A program made the translations under genes and the position numbers. 22,787 nt of DNA from Bacteroidales bacterium UBA6248 (GTDB lineage Bacteria; Bacteroidota; Bacteroidia; Bacteroidales; Lentimicrobiaceae), in contig DJVU01000091.1 in NCBI GenBank assembly GCA_002441345.1, positions 22,843-45,629 on the forward strand. Direction: 5' to 3'. Positions 1-6,823 of the stretch are shown piece after piece (the first letter of the stretch is position 1; each line of letters starts with the position of its first letter). The notes beneath the pieces were generated by a model, which saw only the letters and a list, made by a program, of their open reading frames with translations, was not told where the DNA came from and made no database searches.

Positions 1-1274
1 AGCGGTGTTTCTCCCTTACGGCACACCACCTGACGAACGGGCAATCCAAAATGCCGGGCAAAGGCAAAGTCGCGGCTGTCGTGGCCCGGCACTGCCATTA
101 TGGCTCCGGTACCGTATCCCATCAACACGTAATCGGCCACCCATATGGGAATTTCCTCCCCGCTCAGGGGATTAACGGCATAGGCTCCTGTAAATTCACC
201 GGTAACTTTTTTTACCTCGGTCATGCGTTCGCGCTCGCTGCGATTTTTGGCCCAGTGCACATACTCCTCCACCCTGGTGCGGCATTCGGAAGTTGTAATG
301 GCATCTACAAACGGATGCTCGGGGGCAAGAACCATAAATGTTACCCCAAACATGGTGTCAGCCCGGGTGGTGAATATTTCGAGATTCCGGTCAAATCCCT
401 TAATGGCGAACTCTGCTGAGCAACCTTCCGAACGTCCGATCCAGTTGCGCTGAATCTCTTTGAGTGATTCCGGCCAGTCGATGCCGTCGAGACCATCGAG
501 CAGGCGATCAGCATAGGCTGTTATGCGCAGCAACCATTGTTTCATGGTTTTGCGTTCAACCGGGTGTCCCCCTCGTACCGAAAACCCGTCGCTAACCTCG
601 TCGTTGGCCAGCACCGTACCCAGGGCAGGGCACCAGTTTACCATGGTATCGGCAAGATACGCCAGACGATAGTTCATCAGCACCTGCTGCTGCTGTTCTT
701 CATCCATCGAAAGCCATTCTGCGGCGGTAAATGCCGGGATATCCCCGCATGCCGCCTCAATCCCTGCATTTCCGGATTTTTCGAATACGGCAATCAGGGA
801 ACTGACAGACTCCGCTTTATTGGTGGTTTTGTTGTACCACGATTGGAATAGCTGAACAAAAGTCCATTGTGTCCATTTGTAATAAGCCGGATCGCTCGTA
901 CGCACCTCGCGTTCCCAGTCGTAAGAGAAACCGATTTTATCGAGCTGCTCGCGGTAACGGGCAATATTTTTTTCCGTTGTTACGGCAGGATGCGTACCGG
1001 TTTGAATGGCATACTGCTCGGCCGGTAGTCCGTATGCATCGTAACCCATGGGATGCAATACATTAAAGCCCTTCAGCCGTTTGTAACGTGCATAGATATC
1101 AGAGGCAATATATCCCAGCGGATGTCCTACATGAAGCCCTGCACCCGAAGGATAAGGAAACATGTCGAGTACATAATATTTTGGTTTACTGTGATCAATA
1201 TCCGTTTTGTAAGTCTTGTTTGCAGCCCAGAAATTCTGCCATTTTTTTTCTATTTCCCTGAAATTGTAATCCAT
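1..1274 (-). CDS. leuS: Leucyl-tRNA synthetase, N-terminal part (runs off window)
   Basis: Class I aminoacyl-tRNA synthetase that charges tRNA-Leu in the cytoplasm. The gene starts at ATG 1274 and is cut by the window edge after about 424 codons; the family is usually 800-950 residues, so the KMSKS loop and anticodon-binding domain lie outside. Visible: the HIGH-type motif HVGH (residues 48-51) in FPYPSGAGLHVGHPLGY; a zinc-domain region carrying an insertion (about residues 145-175, FEKSGNAGIEAACG) of the kind found in Bacteroidota LeuS; and the CP1 editing domain with the threonine-rich TTRADTMFG motif and MAVPGHDSRD. A -7-like element lies 26 bases upstream. It is transcribed away from the next gene. 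Identification is certain from the motifs; the C-terminal part cannot be judged. Confidence 0.97.
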   Translation of the reverse strand, partial: MDYNFREIEKKWQNFWAANKTYKTDIDHSKPKYYVLDMFPYPSGAGLHVGHPLGYIASDIYARYKRLKGFNVLHPMGYDAYGLPAEQYAIQTGTHPAVTTEKNIARYREQLDKIGFSYDWEREVRTSDPAYYKWTQWTFVQLFQSWYNKTTNKAESVSSLIAVFEKSGNAGIEAACGDIPAFTAAEWLSMDEEQQQQVLMNYRLAYLADTMVNWCPALGTVLANDEVSDGFSVRGGHPVERKTMKQWLLRITAYADRLLDGLDGIDWPESLKEIQRNWIGRSEGCSAEFAIKGFDRNLEIFTTRADTMFGVTFMVLAPEHPFVDAITTSECRTRVEEYVHWAKNRSERERMTEVKKVTGEFTGAYAVNPLSGEEIPIWVADYVLMGYGTGAIMAVPGHDSRDFAFARHFGLPVRQVVCRKGETP

Positions 1275-1300
1275 TGGTTCTGCTTTGTTTTAAGAGGGGG

Positions 1301-1308
1301 CGAAGTTA
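1301..1308 (-). promoter_or_regulatory. Putative -7 promoter element of leuS
   Basis: On the minus strand this reads TAACTTCG followed by C, one base from the Bacteroidota -7 consensus TAnnTTTG. It lies 26 bases before the leuS ATG. No TTG was found at the expected -33 position, so the assignment rests on the -7 box and on its likeness to the elements before ftsX, ileS, the OPT gene and the radical SAM gene. Confidence 0.45.
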
Positions 1309-1399
1309 CGAAAGATTGCTGAAAGGAAATAGTTTCACCGGGGGAGACGTGAGTGACAAGGAGCTCCTCAGCAGCGAAGGTGTTGGCTGGAATTATACA

Positions 1400-1415
1400 T
1401 GCCGGATATCCGGCA
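1400..1415. repeat. 16-bp perfect palindrome
   Basis: TGCCGGATATCCGGCA is its own reverse complement. It lies about 125 bases upstream of the leuS start in a region without a convincing gene. It could be a binding site for a dimeric regulator or chance; nothing ties it to a particular gene. Confidence 0.4.
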
Positions 1416-1491
1416 ACTCATGGTCAGGCGATCGTGCGATTATCCGGATTATATTCAGTATGACATAGCATTACCCGGACCCCCAACCAAT

Positions 1492-1713
1492 TTAATCTTG
1501 CGCCTCAGAAAGTACGTACCATCGGTTCTGGAAATATTTAATTTTCTGCGATTGCTCCGTTGTATAATGCGAAAGGTAAAACAAGTTGTAATCCACACCT
1601 GGATCCGGTGTGCATGACAGAAAAAGGTTCCTCTTTTCCCTGACCCTTTTGAGCGCATAATCCGTATTAACGGTTTTGAAACACCAATCAATTATAAAAT
1701 CGTAATTCTGCAT
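1492..1713 (-). CDS. Doubtful small ORF, possible gene remnant
   Basis: A 73-codon reading frame from ATG 1713 to TAA 1492. I do not recognise the product. The translation is fairly protein-like (aromatic, acidic and basic residues mixed, with stretches such as DYNLFYLSHYTTEQ), and codons are varied. The frame stays open eight codons upstream of the ATG. There is no signal peptide, membrane helix, clear ribosome binding site or known motif. It sits in the divergent gap between leuS and the secreted-protein gene. It could be a real small gene, the 3' remnant of a decayed longer one, or a chance ORF; an overlapping 78-codon frame on the same strand looks less natural. Confidence 0.25.
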   Translation of the reverse strand: MQNYDFIIDWCFKTVNTDYALKRVREKRNLFLSCTPDPGVDYNLFYLSHYTTEQSQKIKYFQNRWYVLSEAQD

Positions 1714-1942
1714 GCTCAGATTGTAACTTCCGGCATATCATATCTAATGAAATGGATTATTTAACTCATCTGAAATCAGGTCTTTATTTATTATCAACAC
1801 CTAAAGAGAACCTTTTTTATACTTTTAAGATATTCCGGAGATGAACGGAATTCTCCGGCAAAACACTTCTCTCGGGATAGAAAAATTTGGGCGAAGTGAA
1901 ACGTCATGTTAAAATAAATAGCTCCCGCTCAATGCGGAAATG

Positions 1943-1971
1943 TTTGTCCTGAAAGTAAATTCTTACTTTTA
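1943..1971 (+). promoter_or_regulatory. Candidate promoter of the secreted-protein gene
   Basis: TTTG at 1943-1946, a 17-base spacer, then TACTTTTA at 1964-1971. This matches the -33 TTG / -7 TAnnTTTG layout known for Bacteroidota except for the last base of the -7 box. The leader to the ATG at 2047 would be about 70 bases. Confidence 0.45.
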
Positions 1972-2046
1972 TCGAAGATTTGCTTTGCTGCTGGTAAAGC
2001 ATAAACGGTGACAACAGAAGCAGTAATCTTTTAAAACGAAAGAATT

Positions 2047-2655
2047 ATGAAGCGCATTTTTATTTTTCTTGTTCTGGCAATTGGTTTTACTGTTGCAAAC
2101 GCTCAGTGTATTTCGTGCTGGGAACTCCGTAAAGTTGAGATAACCATGAAAACCGGACAGAGCATTACCGGATATGTTAAGTGGAATGAAGTCTGGCTGA
2201 ATGGTGTGCTTGATACTGCCGTCTGGAAAAACAGGTTTCCCGAGAGTCTGTTACCATATTATGAGAATCTGGGCTATAAATGGGATCTTGAGTTTATCAC
2301 CGAAATATTTGTCATCAGGAACGATTCGATTCCTGAATTTTATGCCACCAAAGCCGTAAGTACCGGGAATCTTGATTACACTAAAATCCAGTCTGTCCGG
2401 GAACTGGACAAAGGGTCGGAAAATTACCATGGAGTGGGAGACATTCAGATTTTTTCTCAGGCTGAAATAGATAAGCTGAAAAGAAATCCGGTGGCGGTTT
2501 TATTTTATACCTCTGCTTATTTCGGAACCTATTTTCTGAGTTATAACCCGGCGATCACAACCGCAGTGCTGAGCAGAATCAACGAAGATAATTATTCGAA
2601 AATGGTTGTGGATCTGAAAGAAAAAGGAGTAATTGTATACTCTGTCGGTTATTAA
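2047..2655 (+). CDS. Secreted protein of unknown function
   Basis: 202 residues; I do not recognise the family. The N-terminus is a typical Sec signal peptide: MKR, a hydrophobic core (FIFLVLAIGFTV), and a probable cleavage site after ANA near residue 19, giving a mature N-terminus QCISCW. The two close cysteines are not in a lipobox, so a periplasmic soluble or surface protein is likelier than a lipoprotein. The mature part looks like a mixed alpha/beta domain, starting with a strand pattern VEITMKTGQSITGYVKW that resembles the start of small beta-barrel domains; that likeness is only an impression. There is no T9SS sorting domain. It stands alone, with a candidate promoter upstream and an inverted repeat downstream before ftsX. 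The ATG is preceded by A-rich sequence, not a Shine-Dalgarno, as is usual in the phylum. Confidence 0.8.
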   Translation: MKRIFIFLVLAIGFTVANAQCISCWELRKVEITMKTGQSITGYVKWNEVWLNGVLDTAVWKNRFPESLLPYYENLGYKWDLEFITEIFVIRNDSIPEFYATKAVSTGNLDYTKIQSVRELDKGSENYHGVGDIQIFSQAEIDKLKRNPVAVLFYTSAYFGTYFLSYNPAITTAVLSRINEDNYSKMVVDLKEKGVIVYSVGY

Positions 2656-2671
2656 AATCAGATCTTTATCG

Positions 2672-2726
2672 GGATTGTGCGTGCATGCTGGTTTAAGCTT
2701 TCGGGCTGCAGGCTTTTTCACAATCC
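2672..2726. repeat. Inverted repeat between secreted-protein gene and ftsX
   Basis: GGATTGTG (2672-2679) pairs perfectly with CACAATCC (2719-2726). The 39-base interior contains the palindromes GCATGC and AAGCTT and a T5 run. It starts 16 bases after the upstream stop and ends before the ftsX -7 box, so a transcription terminator is plausible, though the loop is long and no T-run follows the right arm. Confidence 0.4.
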
Positions 2727-2750
2727 TGCCCATGCTGTAGTAATTTTTCT

Positions 2751-2758
2751 TACTTTCG
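2751..2758 (+). promoter_or_regulatory. Putative -7 promoter element of ftsX operon
   Basis: TACTTTCG followed by C, one base from TAnnTTTG, 17 bases before the ftsX ATG, which implies a very short leader. No matching TTG at -33 was seen. Confidence 0.45.
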
Positions 2759-2775
2759 CAACCACTTAACTGTCT

Positions 2776-3651
2776 ATGTCGAACAAGGAAGAAAAATTAA
2801 GCCGCAGGCGGTTGCAAACCTCCACCGCCACTACCATCATCAGCATTTCACTGGTGCTGTTTATGCTTGGCCTGCTTGGTCTTATCGTTCTGCATGCACA
2901 GAAACTCTCCAACTATGTCAGGGAAAACATCGGTTTTTCGGTTATCATCAAGGAGGAGGTAAAAGAGGCAGGTATCATTGAGTTTCAGAAAAAACTGGAC
3001 CTTGAGGATTTTGTTAAATCCACCGAGTACATAACCCGCGAAAAAGCCGCTGAAGACCTTACCAAAGAGCTGGGTGAGGATTTTGTAGACTTCCTTGGAT
3101 ATAACCCTTTGCTGGCGTCTATCGACATCAGGCTCAAAGCTGCCTATGCCAACAACGACAGCCTTAAGGTGCTCGAAAACCGTTTGATTGCCAATCCCAT
3201 CGTGAAGGAGGTTTTCTACCATAAATCTTTGGTGGAGCTGGTAAATCAGAATATCCGGAGGATCAGTATCGTGATTCTTGCATTCACAACGGTGCTGCTG
3301 CTTATCTCCATTGCGCTGATCAATAACACCATCCGCCTTAGCGTATACAGCAAACGGTTTATCATACGAAGCATGCAGCTGGTGGGTGCCACGCAGCGCT
3401 TTATCCGGAAGCCGTTTCTGCTCAGGAGTCTGCTGCACGGGTTTCTGAGCGCCCTGGTTGCAATTGTGCTTCTGGGTCTTGTATTGTACTTCTCACGCCG
3501 GGCTTTGCCGGAACTGGTCGACCTTCAGGATATCGATATGTTTCTTTCGCTTTTCGGAATTGTAACGGCACTGGGCTTGCTGATAACCGGTGTTTCCACC
3601 TTTTTTGCAGTACGAAAATTCTTACGGATCAGCCAGGATCGACTCTATTAG
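2776..3651 (+). CDS. ftsX: Cell division protein FtsX-like permease
   Basis: 291-residue inner-membrane protein of the FtsX/MacB permease family. In known systems FtsX pairs with the ATPase FtsE and controls peptidoglycan hydrolases at the division site. Visible: a short basic cytoplasmic N-terminus; TM1 at about residues 19-39; an extracytoplasmic domain (about 43-160) as in FtsX; then TM2 (163-182), TM3 (217-239) and TM4 (255-279). The conserved cytoplasmic segment MQLVGATQRFIRKPFL (200-215) follows TM2. Length fits the family. No ftsE lies in this window, so the ATPase must be encoded elsewhere. DUF3098, uppP and truB follow on the same strand, an order I recall as common in Bacteroidota. 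The ATG at 2776 gives the expected N-terminus. Confidence 0.93.
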   Translation: MSNKEEKLSRRRLQTSTATTIISISLVLFMLGLLGLIVLHAQKLSNYVRENIGFSVIIKEEVKEAGIIEFQKKLDLEDFVKSTEYITREKAAEDLTKELGEDFVDFLGYNPLLASIDIRLKAAYANNDSLKVLENRLIANPIVKEVFYHKSLVELVNQNIRRISIVILAFTTVLLLISIALINNTIRLSVYSKRFIIRSMQLVGATQRFIRKPFLLRSLLHGFLSALVAIVLLGLVLYFSRRALPELVDLQDIDMFLSLFGIVTALGLLITGVSTFFAVRKFLRISQDRLY

Positions 3652-3744
3652 TGCACGTTGCGAAAATAGGATGCGGCTGTCGTACCCCGTTGAGAAAGAA
3701 ATTATTTGGTAACGTTAATAACAGATGTTCTAAAATCAGGAACA

Positions 3745-4029
3745 ATGAATGCAAAGAAATCAGACAGGGATGCTGCCCCCAAAAAATCACCGGCTGCAAG
3801 CGATAAGACTATGCAGTTCGCTTTTGGACGTGAGAATTACCGGATTATGCTGATCGGACTGGCGGTACTGGCACTGGGCTTTATCCTTATGGTTGGAGGA
3901 GGATCCGACGATCCATACGTGTTCAACGAAGGAATGTTTAATTTTCAACGCCTTACCCTGGCTCCTCTCCTGATACTTGCCGGGTATGTGATTGAGATTT
4001 TCGCAATAATGAAAAAACCGCGCGACTAG
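3745..4029 (+). CDS. DUF3098 family small membrane protein
   Basis: 94 residues if translated from ATG 3745. The open frame extends to a TTG at 3706, but the added 13 residues are not typical and the ATG is preferred. A charged, lysine-rich N-terminal tail (1-23) leads into FAFGRENYRIMLIG and a first membrane helix (33-50). A glycine- and aspartate-rich loop GGGSDDPYVFNEGMFNFQR follows, then a second helix (70-88) and a short basic C-terminus. This pattern is that of DUF3098, a Bacteroidota protein of unknown function usually encoded beside ftsX and uppP. It ends 3 bases before uppP, so the two are almost certainly co-transcribed. An envelope role is suggested only by position. Confidence 0.85.
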   Translation: MNAKKSDRDAAPKKSPAASDKTMQFAFGRENYRIMLIGLAVLALGFILMVGGGSDDPYVFNEGMFNFQRLTLAPLLILAGYVIEIFAIMKKPRD

Positions 4030-4032
4030 GCA

Positions 4033-4812
4033 ATGTCTGTTTTTGAGGCCATCATTATTGCGATTGTCGAAGGAATTACCGAGTTTCTTCCCGTCTCCTC
4101 CACAGGCCATATGATTATTACCCAGGAGTTGCTTGGGATGGAGATCAATGATTTCGTTAAAGCCTTTACGGTAAATATTCAGTTCGGAGCCATCCTTTCG
4201 GTGGTAGTCCTCTATTGGAAGCGTTTTCTTCAAAGTCTGCAGTTTTACTATAAACTTTTTGTTGCCTTTATTCCTGCCGCCGTCATCGGTCTTCTGGCCG
4301 GTGATTTTATCGACTCCATGCTCGAAAATGTGGTGGTAGTGGCCATTATGCTGGTGCTGGGAGGGGTTGTGCTTGTATTTGTGGATAAGTGGTTCAGTAA
4401 ACCGGCCGCCAATCAGACCATTACTTACCCGACAGCATTTAAGATCGGACTTTTTCAGTGTATTGCCATGATTCCCGGTGTCTCCCGTTCGGCAGCAACC
4501 ATTATCGGGGGGATGTCCCAGAAACTCGATCGCAAAACCGCTGCTGAGTTTTCATTTTTTCTGGCTGTTCCTACCATGTTTGCCGCAGCAGGGTATAAAC
4601 TGATGCAGAATTACAAAACCATCACTCCGGAAAATATAGATATTCTCCTGATTGGCAATGCCGTGGCATTTGTGGTGGCTATGATTGCAATCCGGTCTTT
4701 TATCCGTTTTCTTACAAAGTATGGTTTCAGGGTATTCGGTTACTACCGCATTCTGGTGGGTCTCGCTATTCTTATAATGATCGCCCTGGGTTATGATTTA
4801 AATATTGCCTGA
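4033..4812 (+). CDS. uppP: Undecaprenyl-diphosphatase
   Basis: 259-residue integral membrane enzyme of the BacA/UppP family. It removes a phosphate from undecaprenyl pyrophosphate, recycling the lipid carrier for peptidoglycan and surface glycan synthesis; overproduction is linked to bacitracin tolerance. Both signature motifs are present: EGITEFLPVSSTGH (residues 13-26), holding the catalytic glutamates, serine and histidine, and PGVSRSAATIIGG (148-160), with the conserved arginine R152. About seven to eight hydrophobic segments are visible and length matches the family. The ATG lies 3 bases after the DUF3098 stop and the stop overlaps the truB start by one base (TGATG), indicating translational coupling in one operon. 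Confidence 0.97.
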   Translation: MSVFEAIIIAIVEGITEFLPVSSTGHMIITQELLGMEINDFVKAFTVNIQFGAILSVVVLYWKRFLQSLQFYYKLFVAFIPAAVIGLLAGDFIDSMLENVVVVAIMLVLGGVVLVFVDKWFSKPAANQTITYPTAFKIGLFQCIAMIPGVSRSAATIIGGMSQKLDRKTAAEFSFFLAVPTMFAAAGYKLMQNYKTITPENIDILLIGNAVAFVVAMIAIRSFIRFLTKYGFRVFGYYRILVGLAILIMIALGYDLNIA

Positions 4813-5537
4813 TGAGCAGTCGATTCGAGGAAGGGGAAGTTCTGCTGATCAATAAGCCGCTGAAATGGTCATCCTTTGATGTTATCAACCGTTTTCGTTA
4901 TTTTCTGCGCAAGCAGTGCGGCATACAAAAAATCAGGGTCGGACATGCAGGTACGCTTGATCCCCTGGCCGACGGACTGCTGATCGTTTGTACGGGCAGA
5001 TTTACCAAACGCATAGAGGAGTTTCAGGGACAGGAAAAGGAATATACCGGTACCTTCCGGCTGGGTGCTACCACGCCTTCCTTCGACCTTGAGCACGAAA
5101 CAGACCGAACCTTTGAAACCGGCCATATAACCCCGGAAATGATCCGGCAGGCGGCAGAGAACCTTACCGGCGATATCATGCAGATACCTCCCGTGTTTTC
5201 CGCCATCAAAATCGGAGGAAAAAGAGCGTACAAATTTGCACGAAAAGATAAGGATCCTGAGTTGTCACCCCGTCCGGTAAACATCCGTGAATTTGAAATT
5301 ACCCGGATTCAGATGCCGGAGGTAGATTTCCGGATCAGCTGCAGCAAAGGTACCTACATCCGTTCCATTGCACGTGACTTTGGCCAGGCACTAAACAGCG
5401 GAGCCCATCTCACGGCCCTGAGGCGTACCCGCATCGGGGATTTTTTACTTAAAGATGCCTGGGAGCTCGAAGACCTGATGGAGAATATCAGGAAGGAATA
5501 CACTTCCCCGGAAGAAGAGCCGGGAATTAATTCCTGA
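4812..5537 (+). CDS. truB: tRNA pseudouridine(55) synthase
   Basis: 241 residues. TruB converts U55 in the T-loop of tRNAs to pseudouridine in the cytoplasm. Diagnostic features: the N-terminal INKPLKWSSFDVINRFR segment and the catalytic motif GHAGTLDPLADGLL with the nucleophile Asp50; further on, IPPVFSAIKIGGKRAYKFAR and the strand SCSKGTYIRSIARDFG, both conserved in TruB. The protein is short because the C-terminal PUA-type domain is minimal, ending in an acidic tail; this is common in Bacteroidota. Its start overlaps the uppP stop by one base. The stop lies 33 bases from the end of the convergent lspA. That gap contains TCCTGA/TCAGGA and CTGATTT/AAATCAG arms, a weak candidate for a shared terminator. 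Confidence 0.97.
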   Translation: MSSRFEEGEVLLINKPLKWSSFDVINRFRYFLRKQCGIQKIRVGHAGTLDPLADGLLIVCTGRFTKRIEEFQGQEKEYTGTFRLGATTPSFDLEHETDRTFETGHITPEMIRQAAENLTGDIMQIPPVFSAIKIGGKRAYKFARKDKDPELSPRPVNIREFEITRIQMPEVDFRISCSKGTYIRSIARDFGQALNSGAHLTALRRTRIGDFLLKDAWELEDLMENIRKEYTSPEEEPGINS

Positions 5538-5570
5538 TTTGTTTCCATTTTCAGGACTGGTAAAATCAGA

Positions 5571-6266
5571 CTATTCTGCCTGTTGTTCCGGGATTGGCAA
5601 CGTGGTGGTTTCCTGCTGTAGGTCAACCGCTTCTTCACCAGTTGTAACCTCTTCTGTTTCCGGTTTATGCTCCGGCGGGAAGAATTTTTTCTGAAAAAGA
5701 ATCATCAGAATCACGCCTATGGTTATGGAAGAATCGGCAATATTAAACACCGGTCGGAAGAAAATAAACTCATTGCCTCCCAGCCAGGGAATCCAGGAAG
5801 GGTAGTAGCCCTGAATAATAGGAAAATACAGCATATCCACCACTTTTCCGTGCAGGAATGTGGCATATCCGCCCTCAGGAGGCAGGAAACGTGCCACTTC
5901 AAAATAATTGCTGCTGCTGAAAAGCATGCCGTAAAATGCGCTGTCGATCACATTGCCCATTGCGCCGGCCAGAACAAGCGAAAGGCTGACCAGCAAACCG
6001 GTGTGTACCTCCTTGCGGGTAATTTTCCACAGGTAATATAAGATGCCAATAATGGCAAAGATCCGGAAGATACTGAGAACCAGTTTGCCGTATTCGCCGG
6101 CGAATTCCAGCCCGAATGCCATTCCCGGGTTTTCGGTAAAATGAATAATAAACCAATTTCCCAGGACATTAAACTCCTGGCCAAGGCTCATATTGGTTTT
6201 TATCCAGAACTTTACCGACTGGTCGATAAGCAGGATGATTCCTACAATGGTTAACGATTTTTTCAA
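5571..6266 (-). CDS. lspA: Lipoprotein signal peptidase (signal peptidase II), TTG start
   Basis: 231-residue inner-membrane aspartic protease that removes signal peptides from diacylglyceryl-modified prolipoproteins. Conserved blocks: IDQSVKFWIK (14-23), NPGMAFGLEF (46-55), GNVID (104-108), VVD with catalytic Asp144, and FNIAD with catalytic Asp178. There are four hydrophobic segments. Loops between GNVID and VVD and before FNIAD are longer than in E. coli, and an acidic, glutamate-rich tail (200-231) is added, as is usual in Bacteroidota. The start is TTG at 6266: a TAA stop lies in frame two codons upstream, and the next ATG (Met26) would remove TM1 and the conserved Asp15. It is the last gene of the probable ileS-dksA-lspA operon, 111 bases after the dksA-like stop. 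Confidence 0.95.
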   Translation of the reverse strand: MKKSLTIVGIILLIDQSVKFWIKTNMSLGQEFNVLGNWFIIHFTENPGMAFGLEFAGEYGKLVLSIFRIFAIIGILYYLWKITRKEVHTGLLVSLSLVLAGAMGNVIDSAFYGMLFSSSNYFEVARFLPPEGGYATFLHGKVVDMLYFPIIQGYYPSWIPWLGGNEFIFFRPVFNIADSSITIGVILMILFQKKFFPPEHKPETEEVTTGEEAVDLQQETTTLPIPEQQAE

Positions 6267-6377
6267 GGCTTAACTGGTTTGTATGCAGATGAAATGGCAG
6301 CCGGCCTTTACAGGCACACGGTATGCACTGCAGGTCATTCTACGGTACGTAATGCCTGTTAACATAAGTGCTACCTG

Positions 6378-6782
6378 TTACCTGGGCTGGTTCAGTTTGG
6401 CTTCGATGCTAAGGGTGGCATGCGGAACAATGCGCAGGCGTTCTTTGGATATCAGCTTTCCGGTGACCCTGCAGATGCCGTATGTTTTGTTTTCAATACG
6501 GATCAGCGCGTTTTCCAGCGCTTTGATAAACTTATCCTGACGGGCAGCCAGCTTGCTGTTTTCTTCCTTGGAGTTTACCTGATAGCCTTCTTCCAGCACC
6601 TTGAAAGTGGGGGAGGTATCGCTGATGTCGTGCTCATTGCTGTTGGCAAAGGCTTCTGTCAGCATTTTGAGATCCTTACGGGCTTTTTCCAGTTTAGCCA
6701 GGATGATCTGGCGGAATTCTTCCAGTTCTTCGTCTGAATACCGGTTTTTTACATTTTCATCCTGCGATTCTTGCTTTTTCAT
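6378..6782 (-). CDS. TraR/DksA family protein lacking most zinc ligands
   Basis: 134 residues. DksA-type proteins bind the RNA polymerase secondary channel and, with ppGpp, tune initiation. The layout fits: a charged N-terminus, a long helical coiled-coil hairpin (about 15-97), then a globular C-terminus YGICRVTGKLISKERLRIVPHATLSIEAK. In classical DksA this region holds a four-cysteine zinc finger (CxxC...CxxC). Here only Cys104 remains; the other positions are Thr107, Ser125 and Ala128. The surrounding fold residues (RL, P, ATL) are kept, so the domain probably folds without zinc. I recall this degenerate form as common in Bacteroidota. An ISDTSPTF segment lies near the middle. It begins 41 bases after ileS and precedes lspA. 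Confidence 0.9.
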   Translation of the reverse strand: MKKQESQDENVKNRYSDEELEEFRQIILAKLEKARKDLKMLTEAFANSNEHDISDTSPTFKVLEEGYQVNSKEENSKLAARQDKFIKALENALIRIENKTYGICRVTGKLISKERLRIVPHATLSIEAKLNQPR

Positions 6783-6823
6783 GGCCTTGGTGGTTTTTGG
6801 TTCAAAGTCCTGTTGTCTGACAT

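Larger units (their letters stand above)
1275..2046. other. Gene-poor divergent intergenic region
   Basis: About 770 bases between the divergent leuS and secreted-protein genes. It holds the two promoters, the 16-bp palindrome at 1400-1415, the doubtful ORF at 1492-1713 and an inverted repeat CCGGAGA (1835-1841) / TCTCCGG (1852-1858) with a 10-base loop and no T-run after it. Another short stem, TGCTTT (1981-1986) / AAAGCA (1996-2001), lies in the expected 5' leader of the gene at 2047. No tRNA or other RNA gene was recognised. Confidence 0.6.

Noticed and set aside
1831..1858. CCGGAGA/TCTCCGG stem as a terminator
   Set aside because: No T-run follows on either strand and no gene ends nearby.
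2848..3438. 196-codon minus-strand open frame
   Set aside because: Antisense to ftsX; rich in His and Gln as expected from reversed hydrophobic codons.
3706..3744. TTG start extending the DUF3098 protein by 13 residues
   Set aside because: The ATG at 3745 gives a normal charged N-terminus for the family; the extension looks like upstream untranslated sequence.
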